From a bacterium (GTDB lineage Bacteria > Armatimonadota > Fimbriimonadia > Fimbriimonadales > JBAXQP01): a stretch of DNA of 5,705 bases. Positions 1-5,555 of the stretch are shown piece after piece. The translations under genes were made by a program, and so were the position numbers. Each line of letters begins with the position of its first letter. The first letter of the stretch is position 1. A model generated the notes under the pieces. The model searched no databases, was not told the origin of the DNA, and saw only the letters and a list, made by a program, of their open reading frames with translations. The stretch is taken from assembly GCA_037131655.1 (NCBI GenBank), contig JBAXQP010000181.1, positions 1 to 5,705 of the forward strand, written 5' to 3'.

Positions 1-43
1 TGGTAGAATAGTTTGAAATCTAACCTCATCTAGGACGGATATT

Positions 44-1723
44 ATGCCAGATAACCTTCGTAGCAGATTAACTACCCATGGGATTCAGCGGTCACCCAAT
101 CGCGCAATGCTGCGTGCAGTTGGATTTGGTGATGATGACTTCGAAAAGCCTATCGTCGGAATCGCGAATTCCTATAGCAACCTGACGCCCTGCAATGTGG
201 GCATTAACGATTTAGCCAAGCGTGCAGAATCGGCGTTAAAGGATGCAGGCGCTATGCCTCAAGTCTTCGGCACCATCACTATTGCCGACGGCATCTCGAT
301 GGGCACTGAGGGCATGAAGTATTCTCTCGTTTCAAGAGAAGTTATCGCTGATTCTATAGAGACCGTTTGTGATGGTCAATGCATGGATGCGGTTCTCGCT
401 TTTGGCGGTTGCGACAAGAACATGCCCGGCGCAGTAATCGCGATTGCCAGGATGAATATACCGGCGATTTTTGTGTATGGTGGAACCATTAAGCCAGGCC
501 GATATAAAGGCCGCGATTTAACTATCGTGAGTGTTTTCGAGGCAGTGGGTGAGTATAGCGCTGGGAAGATAAGCAAGGAAGAACTCCTGGAGATTGAGCG
601 ACATGCATGTCCCGGACCAGGCGCGTGTGGTGGGATGTATACGGCCAACACCATGTCATCAGCGATTGAAGCGATGGGACTCAGCCTGATGCACTCTTCG
701 ACTATGGCTGCTGAAGATGGCGAGAAGGGTGACAGCACTGCCGAATCGGCAAAGGTTTTGGTTCAAGCTATCCGTAACCAACTACTCCCACGCCAGATAT
801 TGACCCGCAAGGCATTTGAGAACGCGATGGCGGTGGTGATGGCTTTAGGCGGTTCGACCAACGCAGTACTTCACCTCTTGGCAATTGCTCATGCTGCTGA
901 AGTACCGCTTGTAATTGATGACTTTGAGACTATCCGTGAGAAGGTGCCGGTGCTTTGTGATCTTAAGCCGTCCGGCAAGCATGTGGTGACTGAGTTTCAT
1001 TTAGCAGGCGGTGTGCCGCAGGTGATGAAGATATTGTTTAATCATGGTGTAATTCATGGTGATGCCCTCACAATCACCGGTCAGACCATTGCTGAAGTGC
1101 TTAAGGATGTCCCTGATGAGCCGCCGGCAGACCAAAATATTATTTGCCCATGGGACAAGCCGCTTTATGCCCAAGGTCATCTGGCAATCATGAAAGGCAA
1201 CTTGGCTACTGAAGGCGCTGTGGCTAAAATCACAGGCGTTAAGCGCTCTGTAATTACCGGCCCTGCACGTGTTTTCGACTCAGAGGAAGCTTGTCTGGAA
1301 GCTATTTTGGCAGGCGGCATCAAGGCAGGCGATGTGGTAGTCATACGCTACGAAGGGCCAAAAGGCGGGCCTGGGATGCGCGAGATGTTGGCGCCAACTT
1401 CCGCCCTAATTGGCGCAGGACTTGGAGATGCAGTGGGTCTTATTACAGACGGCAGGTTTTCAGGCGGAACTTATGGGATGGTCGTAGGTCATGTCGCGCC
1501 AGAAGCTTTTGTGGGTGGAACCATAGCCTTTGTGCATGAGGGCGACTCAATCACCATAGATGCCGAACAGCGACTGTTGCAGCTGAACGTATCTGACGAG
1601 GAGTTAGCCGGACGTAAAAAGAATTGGCAGCCCCCTAAACCAAGATACACCCGAGGCGTTCTGGCCAAATATGCCAAACTTGTCTCCACTAGCAGTCTGG
1701 GTGCAGTAACGGATTTGGAGTAG
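44..1723 (+). CDS. ilvD: Dihydroxy-acid dehydratase
   Basis: This cytoplasmic enzyme dehydrates 2,3-dihydroxy-isovalerate and 2,3-dihydroxy-3-methylvalerate to the 2-keto acids that precede valine, leucine and isoleucine, and also feeds pantothenate synthesis. The 559-residue product has the family's usual length. Seen directly: three cysteines placed to hold a [2Fe-2S] cluster, C50, C123 (in CDKNMPG, the first IlvD/Edd signature) and C195 (in GPGACGG), with the 73- and 72-residue spacings I recall for plant and mycobacterial 2Fe-2S DHADs. Likely Mg2+ ligands are D82, D124, K125 (carboxylated in the family) and E447. The second signature GLITDGRFSGGT spans 465-476, with S473 as the expected catalytic base. 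The ATG at 44 is preceded by a modest AGGACGGA (32-39), and the N-terminus (LRSRLTTHGIQRSPNRAMLRA) is typical of the family. No other ilv gene lies in the window, and a 190-base repeat-rich gap separates it from glyQ. The related 6-phosphogluconate dehydratase (Edd) is less likely on length and N-terminus. Confidence 0.97.
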   Translation: MPDNLRSRLTTHGIQRSPNRAMLRAVGFGDDDFEKPIVGIANSYSNLTPCNVGINDLAKRAESALKDAGAMPQVFGTITIADGISMGTEGMKYSLVSREVIADSIETVCDGQCMDAVLAFGGCDKNMPGAVIAIARMNIPAIFVYGGTIKPGRYKGRDLTIVSVFEAVGEYSAGKISKEELLEIERHACPGPGACGGMYTANTMSSAIEAMGLSLMHSSTMAAEDGEKGDSTAESAKVLVQAIRNQLLPRQILTRKAFENAMAVVMALGGSTNAVLHLLAIAHAAEVPLVIDDFETIREKVPVLCDLKPSGKHVVTEFHLAGGVPQVMKILFNHGVIHGDALTITGQTIAEVLKDVPDEPPADQNIICPWDKPLYAQGHLAIMKGNLATEGAVAKITGVKRSVITGPARVFDSEEACLEAILAGGIKAGDVVVIRYEGPKGGPGMREMLAPTSALIGAGLGDAVGLITDGRFSGGTYGMVVGHVAPEAFVGGTIAFVHEGDSITIDAEQRLLQLNVSDEELAGRKKNWQPPKPRYTRGVLAKYAKLVSTSSLGAVTDLE

Positions 1724-1782
1724 TACGGAGAAGGTGATAGGGGTTGGGTGATAGGTGATAGGGCCGGACAGACCCCCTTGTA

Positions 1783-1803
1783 TTCCCCCTTGGAAAGGGG
1801 GAA
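1783..1803. repeat. Perfect 9-bp G/C-rich inverted repeat
   Basis: TTCCCCCTT at 1783-1791 pairs exactly with AAGGGGGAA at 1795-1803 across the loop GGA. It lies 60 bases after the ilvD stop codon. RNA from either strand could fold here, perhaps stabilising or punctuating the 3' end of ilvD mRNA. The following bases (ATGGGGTAGG) lack a U-run, so intrinsic termination is doubtful. It may instead be the core of a mobile repeat. Confidence 0.6.
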
Positions 1804-1869
1804 ATGGGGTAGGTTTAACCTAAGCTCGGTCAGGATCTCCTTTCCCTTTCCCAAGGAGGGGATCTGATA

Positions 1870-1894
1870 TACGCAATACGTACTACGCAATACG
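1870..1894. repeat. Direct repeat TACGCAATACG x2
   Basis: Two identical 11-base units (1870-1880 and 1884-1894) are separated by TAC, giving a 14-base period. They sit 19-43 bases before the glyQ start, just upstream of its ribosome binding site. They could be an operator or a fragment of a dispersed short tandem repeat; the sequence alone does not decide. Confidence 0.6.
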
Positions 1895-1903
1895 CTCTCC
1901 ATT

Positions 1904-1908
1904 GGAGG
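1904..1908 (+). promoter_or_regulatory. Ribosome binding site of glyQ
   Basis: GGAGG lies 5 bases before the ATG at 1914. This is a near-consensus Shine-Dalgarno sequence at good spacing and fixes the glyQ start. It is much stronger than the site in front of ilvD. Confidence 0.85.
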
Positions 1909-1913
1909 AATAG

Positions 1914-2798
1914 ATGACGTTTCAAGAAGTGTTGTTGACGCTCGAAAGGTTTTGGGCTGAACGGAACTGTTTGATTGTGCAGCCTTATGATATGGAAGTC
2001 GGGGCGGGGACGATGTCGCCTCATACCCTACTGCGCGCGTTAGGGCCGGAGCCTTGGAATGCGGCTTATGTTCAGCCTTCACGGAGGCCTGCCGATGGCC
2101 GCTATGCACGCAATCCGATGCGGCTTCAACACTATTATCAATACCAAGTCGTACTCAAGCCCTCCCCTGAGGATGTTGTTGACCAATATCTTGACAGTCT
2201 GAGGGCGCTAGGGGTTGATCCGCTCAAGCATGACATTCGCTTTGTTGAGGATGATTGGGCATCGGAGGCGTTGGGCGCGTCGGGTGTCGGTTGGGAAGTC
2301 TGGATTGATGGGACTGAAGTTACCCAGTTCACTTTCTTCCAGCAGATAGCCGGTATTGAGTTAAAGCCTATTCTTGCCGAAATCACCTATGGCCCTGAGC
2401 GGTTAACCATGATGCTTCAGAAAGTGGACAGCGTTTGGAAGCTGGAGTGGGAGCATGGTATCACCTATCGGGATGTTGCCCATACTTTCGAGTTAGAGAA
2501 CAACTACTATAACTTCGAGTATGCGGATACCGATATGCTCTTCAGTGTCTTTGATATGTATGAGAAGGAAGCCAAGCGTATAGTTGAATTAGGTTTGGTC
2601 TATCCGGCCTATGACTGCGTGCTTAAGTGCAGCCATGTATTTAATCTCTTGGATGCCCGCGGCCGTGTATCGGTTACCGAGAGAGTCAGCTTCATCAACC
2701 GTATCCGCTCCCTAACCCGCAAGTGCTGCTTGAAGTATCTTGTAAAGCGAGAAGAGGAAGGCTACCCTCTTCTAAAGAAGCAAGAGCAGTTGGTATAA
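1914..2798 (+). CDS. glyQ: Glycyl-tRNA synthetase, alpha subunit
   Basis: This is the catalytic-core subunit of the heterotetrameric (alpha2beta2) bacterial GlyRS, which activates glycine with ATP and charges tRNA-Gly together with the beta subunit GlyS. The 294-residue product is close to the E. coli alpha subunit (about 303) and shows its characteristic blocks: IVQPYDMEVGAGT (21-33), RALGPEPWNAAYVQPSRRP (41-59), DGRYARNP followed by RLQHYYQYQVVLKPSP (61-85), HDIRFVEDDW (106-115), GWEVWIDGTEVTQFTFFQQ (126-144), EITYGPERL (156-164), YNFEYAD (199-205) and FNLLDARGRVSVTER (243-257). These carry the class II synthetase motifs. The whole family length is present without frameshift. The ATG at 1914 is supported by GGAGG 5 bases upstream. 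Unusually, glyS does not follow: a strong terminator starts 10 bases after the stop codon, and the next genes run the other way. The beta subunit must therefore be encoded elsewhere if the enzyme works in the usual way. Confidence 0.98.
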   Translation: MTFQEVLLTLERFWAERNCLIVQPYDMEVGAGTMSPHTLLRALGPEPWNAAYVQPSRRPADGRYARNPMRLQHYYQYQVVLKPSPEDVVDQYLDSLRALGVDPLKHDIRFVEDDWASEALGASGVGWEVWIDGTEVTQFTFFQQIAGIELKPILAEITYGPERLTMMLQKVDSVWKLEWEHGITYRDVAHTFELENNYYNFEYADTDMLFSVFDMYEKEAKRIVELGLVYPAYDCVLKCSHVFNLLDARGRVSVTERVSFINRIRSLTRKCCLKYLVKREEEGYPLLKKQEQLV

Positions 2799-2807
2799 GA
2801 AGCAATT

Positions 2808-2836
2808 AAGGCCCAGGTTACCCCTGGGCCTTTTTT
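2808..2836 (+). terminator. Intrinsic terminator after glyQ
   Basis: AAGGCCCAGG (2808-2817) pairs perfectly with CCTGGGCCTT (2823-2832) around the loop TTACC, and a run of six T's (2831-2836) ends the structure. This is a textbook rho-independent terminator 10 bases beyond the glyQ stop. The convergent - strand gene ends at 2844. Read on that strand, the hairpin is followed only by TTAATT, so it may stop that transcript too, but less efficiently. Confidence 0.93.
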
Positions 2837-2843
2837 ATTTATG

Positions 2844-3719
2844 TTACTTGGGGGGTTGGGCGGTTTCTTTTAGTTTGTCTTCGATGGCTTTGACGTTTTG
2901 GATGGATACAGACTTTATGTTGTCTGGGCAGCCCGGCATCTTGATAAGGGCGTTGAACTCATCCAGGGCTTCCTTGAGCTTGCCGTTATTGGCATGGCAT
3001 AACGCGACGTTGAAGTTAGCATATGCGATTAGCCCGATATCTTTATTTCCTTTAGCAAGCATTTGGTAGCACATGATGGCGCCGTCATATTGACGTTTGT
3101 CGCGTAGGGCGTCCCCGGCTTTTTGTTGCATCTTGCTTAGATAGTCCGCACCTTCTTTTGGGCCTGCATTGCGAGCCGTTACTAGAAGGGCGAGGGTCTT
3201 TTTGGTGTTGTTTAGGTCTAGGTGCTTGCCTAAGAGAATGGTCGCCAACTCCACGTTTTTGGGATCGCCAGCGTATTTAGCTTCTAGCGCAACCAGTTCT
3301 TTGCGGTCGGCGGCGATATTCACCAGAGCCTTGCAAAAGGGGACGGCCGGAGCGTAACCGGATATTTGACCCACGAGAGAGCCTGTCGAGTCTATAAAAG
3401 CGATGTACGGGTAGCCAGTGATGATGAACTTAGCAGCCTGATCCTTGCCTTCCTTTTCGGCATTTAGCTTGAGGCAGACGAAGTTGTCTAAGGCTGCAAT
3501 CACATCGCTGTTGGTATACACATCAGTGTCGAGCACCTTGCACCAACCGCACCAGTCGGTGTAGAAGTCGATCATGATGATCTTATCGCCAATCTTGGCT
3601 TGCGCTATGGCTGCATCATAGGACTTCGCCCAAGCGATTTCTTTTTTAACAGTATCCGCATTAGCAACGGTCAGCATGGCGGTTAGTATCACTAAACACA
3701 AAACGAGATATGATTTCAA
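2844..3719 (-). CDS. Exported thioredoxin-fold protein with C-terminal TPR-like region (copy A)
   Basis: The 291-residue product begins with a Sec signal peptide: K2, a hydrophobic core at about 4-18, and a likely type I cleavage after ANA (A21). A thioredoxin-like domain follows (about 27-135), with the active site DFYTDWCGWCK (C57, C60) and a probable cis-proline loop TGYPY (P104). The DWCxWCK style resembles Thioredoxin_7/DsbD-gamma-like domains. From about 140 the protein is helical, with two TPR-like units (about 200-227 and 234-267) that carry C241 and C264. It probably acts in the periplasm or outside the cytoplasmic membrane as a thiol-disulfide oxidoreductase or TPR-docked redox partner; its substrate is unknown. 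The start is TTG, not ATG: AAGGAG (3726-3731) lies 6 bases upstream, and the next in-frame Met (residue 15) would destroy the signal peptide. It is a paralogue of the gene at 3843-4742, about half identical over the first 150 residues by hand alignment. No lipobox is present. Confidence 0.85.
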   Translation of the reverse strand: MKSYLVLCLVILTAMLTVANADTVKKEIAWAKSYDAAIAQAKIGDKIIMIDFYTDWCGWCKVLDTDVYTNSDVIAALDNFVCLKLNAEKEGKDQAAKFIITGYPYIAFIDSTGSLVGQISGYAPAVPFCKALVNIAADRKELVALEAKYAGDPKNVELATILLGKHLDLNNTKKTLALLVTARNAGPKEGADYLSKMQQKAGDALRDKRQYDGAIMCYQMLAKGNKDIGLIAYANFNVALCHANNGKLKEALDEFNALIKMPGCPDNIKSVSIQNVKAIEDKLKETAQPPK

Positions 3720-3842
3720 TGGGGTCTCCTTAGTTTCTTGCGTTCTAACTCTAAGCGGTAACTTTCAGCTCTTCGTCATTAGTGACGACGTATAAGTTGA
3801 TAGAATGGCCCGGGGATTAACCACAGGCCATTATTGTATCTG
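3720..3842 (-). other. Spacer between the paralogues with two hairpins
   Basis: This 123-base gap holds two inverted repeats. The larger pairs 3804-3815 with 3821-3832 around a 5-base loop: seven perfect outer pairs (AATGGCC/GGCCATT), then a G-U wobble and one mismatch before the last two pairs. It lies 10 bases past the upstream gene's stop on the - strand. No U-tract follows, so it is at best a weak or rho-assisted terminator, or an mRNA-processing or stability element that sets different levels for the two genes. The smaller is TCGTCA/TGACGA (3773-3778 and 3783-3788) with a 4-base loop. The AAGGAG of the downstream gene lies at 3726-3731. I saw no convincing -10/-35 pair. Confidence 0.6.
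3726..3731 (-). promoter_or_regulatory. Ribosome binding site deciding a TTG start (copy A)
   Basis: On the - strand AAGGAG is followed by six bases (ACCCCA) and then TTG at 3719-3717. No ATG or GTG start lies in frame nearby that keeps the signal peptide. The same motif and spacing precede the paralogue. Confidence 0.8.
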
Positions 3843-4742
3843 TTAATTACTGACTGTCGGCGGGGCAGGTGGCGTGGCTGGCGGGGTCTTTATTTTCTCC
3901 TCCAGCCAAGTAATGCCCTGTTCCGTGGCGGTCTTGATGTTGTCAGGGCAGCCCTTGATTTTTAAGACCTCTTGTAGCTCCGATAGCGCTTCCTGATACT
4001 TGTTTTGTAGTGCAAGGCAGGCTCCGATTGAGAAGCGGGCATAGGCCAGGTCTCCCGTGTCTTTGGCGCCTAGGACTGCTTTGTTGTAATAGGGAACTGC
4101 ATTAGCGAAATCGGATTTCGCCCGTAAGACATCCCCGGCGGCATTGTAAATCTTTACAAAGTAGATACCATCGTCTTTCATGCCGGCTTTCTCTGCTTTA
4201 TCAACGATAGCAAGTACCTTATCGCTTTCGCCTAAGGTTGCATATCTGGCGATGACTTTATAGCATAGATCGGCATTTGCCGGGTCCTTTTCATACTTAA
4301 TCAGCAGAGCGGCAAGTTCGCCTTTACCGGCAATCACTTGCTTTGCTTGTTTGATGAAATCAACAGGGGTGACATAACCGATAATCTTCCCGATAGGCGT
4401 GCCGGATGCGTCAACGATCATGATGGTGGGGAAACCGGTAATACCGTACTTCTCAGAAAGCTTCTTGCCCTCTTTCTCGGCGTTTACTTTCACTGCCACA
4501 AATGACTTCGTTACGTAGGTGACGACGGTTTTATTGGAATAAGTGTCAGTATCAAGTTTCTTGCACCAAGTACACCAATCGGTGTAGAAATCAATCATGA
4601 TTGGTTTATTGGCCTTCTTGGCTTGGGCTTGCGCGACTGTATAGTCCTTCGCCCATGCGATCTTCTTTTTGGCAGTTGCCGCGTTAGCATCGGCCAGCAT
4701 GGCGGTGAGTATCACTAGACAGATAATGTAAAAGGTTTTCAA
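3843..4742 (-). CDS. Exported thioredoxin-fold protein with C-terminal TPR-like region (copy B)
   Basis: This 299-residue paralogue of the gene at 2844-3719 has the same plan. A Sec signal peptide with its hydrophobic core at about 4-18 has likely cleavage after ANA (A21). The thioredoxin-like domain (about 27-137) contains DFYTDWCTWCK (C57, C60) and a cis-proline loop TGFPT (P105). The helical C-terminal half has TPR-like units at about 200-226 and 235-268, with C242 and C265 matching cysteines in the other copy. Unlike copy A it ends in a proline-rich tail (287-296), possibly a flexible extension. Blocks identical in both include MIDFYTDWC, NAEKEGK and GCPDNIK. The start is TTG, with AAGGAG (4749-4754) 6 bases upstream. 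It lies 69 bases after the methyltransferase-like gene on the same strand, so co-transcription is possible. A role as an extracytoplasmic thiol-disulfide oxidoreductase is inferred from the fold and CxxC. Substrate and electron donor are unknown, and no DsbD/CcdA-like membrane partner is in view. Confidence 0.85.
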   Translation of the reverse strand: MKTFYIICLVILTAMLADANAATAKKKIAWAKDYTVAQAQAKKANKPIMIDFYTDWCTWCKKLDTDTYSNKTVVTYVTKSFVAVKVNAEKEGKKLSEKYGITGFPTIMIVDASGTPIGKIIGYVTPVDFIKQAKQVIAGKGELAALLIKYEKDPANADLCYKVIARYATLGESDKVLAIVDKAEKAGMKDDGIYFVKIYNAAGDVLRAKSDFANAVPYYNKAVLGAKDTGDLAYARFSIGACLALQNKYQEALSELQEVLKIKGCPDNIKTATEQGITWLEEKIKTPPATPPAPPTVSN

Positions 4743-4748
4743 TAGATT

Positions 4749-4754
4749 CTCCTT
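4749..4754 (-). promoter_or_regulatory. Ribosome binding site deciding a TTG start (copy B)
   Basis: On the - strand AAGGAG is followed by AATCTA and then TTG at 4742-4740. Motif, spacing and start codon are the same as in the tandem copy, which supports TTG as the true start of both genes. Confidence 0.8.
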
Positions 4755-4811
4755 ACTGAGTCTTATGTTTATTCTTCGATACTTCTTATTACTTATGACG
4801 TGTTGCCCGTC

Positions 4812-5555
4812 CTAACGTTTTGCGGATACTTCCAGCCCCTCGCCATCAAAGATGACGTTCATGCTGATAAATAGGGCAGGGTCGCGGACAAACTTCAGGT
4901 AACCGGCTAATCGCTCGGCGGCGTTGTGGCTGTTATGCGCCAGCACAATGCTGCCTTTGGGCATTTTATCTAGGCTTGCTTCGAGGATGTCGAGGTAGAT
5001 TCCCTTTCCTCTTCTGGCATCGCCATCCGCGTCTAAATAGAGCAGGTTAATCTGTTCGGGGTACTCAGCGGCGTAGTCTACGGCATCGGCGGCGACGATA
5101 TTGGCGACGCATGTGGGGTCAATCTTCCTGACATTGCGCTCGGCTCGTTCTGCTTCTTCCGGCTTAATCTCGATGCCCACCAGGTCATTCGCCTGATAGC
5201 ATGCGCCCGGCCCGACTGCTGCCCCGGCGTTAGATATAAAGGTATTGCCGCAGAAGATACCCGCAGCCAGCATGTTTTGTGGCTGGGTAATGGCGTTTAT
5301 AGCATAGATTAATCGCTGCATCCGCGGGGTAATGGCTGTCCATGGGATTTCAAACAGCTCCTTAACTGCCTCCCGTAAGGCAAGCATCTTCGCAATATCA
5401 TAGTTCCCATGCGGCAGTATCCCCGCCTCAACAAGCGCCGCCAACGCATCCCCCACAACCCTAACTTCCATCTCTATTGGCTCAATCGTTAAGAAAGGAT
5501 TACCCGGGTCCATCCGGTATTCATCCCTATCCGCTGTCATATAAGTTGTAGCCAT
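4812..5555 (-). CDS. Class I SAM-dependent methyltransferase-like protein
   Basis: The 247-residue product has no signal peptide or membrane segment, so it is probably cytoplasmic. The C-terminal two-thirds reads as a Rossmann-like methyltransferase. A degenerate SAM-binding motif I lies at about 95-108 (MLAAGIFCGNTFIS). VGIEIKPEEAERAERNV (126-142) is strand beta-2, with E129 expected to hold the SAM ribose. VAADAVDY (154-161) has D157 at the adenine-contact position. LLYLDADGD (171-179) is the beta-4 motif, and GSIVLAHNSHN (201-211) the beta-5 region. The N-terminal 90 residues, including ITPRMQRLIYAI (75-86), are a helical extension I do not recognise. Motif I lacks the usual E/D-x-G-x-G pattern, and a glycine/alanine-rich stretch (110-118) follows it. 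O-methylation of a small molecule is possible from the D175/D177 and H207 arrangement, but the substrate cannot be inferred. The ATG at 5555 has GAGAGGTG just upstream (5558-5565). It is the first - strand gene in view and may lead an operon with the two thioredoxin-like genes. Confidence 0.75.
   Translation of the reverse strand: MATTYMTADRDEYRMDPGNPFLTIEPIEMEVRVVGDALAALVEAGILPHGNYDIAKMLALREAVKELFEIPWTAITPRMQRLIYAINAITQPQNMLAAGIFCGNTFISNAGAAVGPGACYQANDLVGIEIKPEEAERAERNVRKIDPTCVANIVAADAVDYAAEYPEQINLLYLDADGDARRGKGIYLDILEASLDKMPKGSIVLAHNSHNAAERLAGYLKFVRDPALFISMNVIFDGEGLEVSAKR

Larger units (their letters stand above)
1724..1913. repeat. Repeat-packed intergenic region between ilvD and glyQ
   Basis: This 190-base gap has no supportable gene. 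From left to right it holds: three copies of GGTGATAGG (1733-1741, 1747-1755, 1754-1762, the last two overlapping); a CCCCCTTG direct repeat (1773-1780, 1785-1792); a perfect 9-bp inverted repeat, TTCCCCCTT/AAGGGGGAA (1783-1791 and 1795-1803), with a 3-base loop; a 13-base palindrome TAGGTTTAACCTA (1810-1822); a CTCCTT/AAGGAG inverted repeat (1837-1842 and 1853-1858); and two copies of TACGCAATACG (1870-1880 and 1884-1894) split by TAC. No U-tract follows the strong hairpin, so it is not a classic terminator. I saw no T-box motif, although some glyQ leaders carry one. The density of short repeats suggests debris of dispersed intergenic elements. That is inference, because only this one locus is visible. 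Confidence 0.7.

Noticed and set aside
4..9. TAGAAT as a -10 element for ilvD
   Set aside because: Only the window edge lies upstream, so no -35 can be assessed; a single hexamer is not enough.
376..738. 120-residue open frame on the - strand inside ilvD
   Set aside because: Antisense shadow of a well-conserved coding region, with no domain or ribosome binding site of note.
1724..1913. Glycine riboswitch or T-box leader for glyQ
   Set aside because: I found no T-box AGGGTGGNACCGCG-like motif, no antiterminator/terminator pair with a U-tract, and no glycine aptamer core.
1724..1913. CRISPR-like array
   Set aside because: The repeats are 9-11 bases, of several different sequences and irregular spacing, with no spacers of constant length.
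1489..2109. 206-residue open frame on the - strand across the ilvD end, the gap and the glyQ start
   Set aside because: It lies antisense to two certain genes and through repeat sequence, has serine/proline-rich low-quality composition, and shows no recognisable domain.
2138..2386. 82-residue open frame on the - strand inside glyQ
   Set aside because: Antisense shadow of conserved glyQ codons.
2848..3357. Two short + strand open frames inside the Trx-TPR copy A gene
   Set aside because: They oppose a gene with a signal peptide, CxxC motif and paralogue, and resemble nothing known.
2844..5555. A new defence or secretion system made of the three - strand genes
   Set aside because: No nuclease, ATPase, membrane channel or toxin is present, and the genes share only strand and proximity; the evidence supports a duplicated exported redox protein beside a methyltransferase-like gene.
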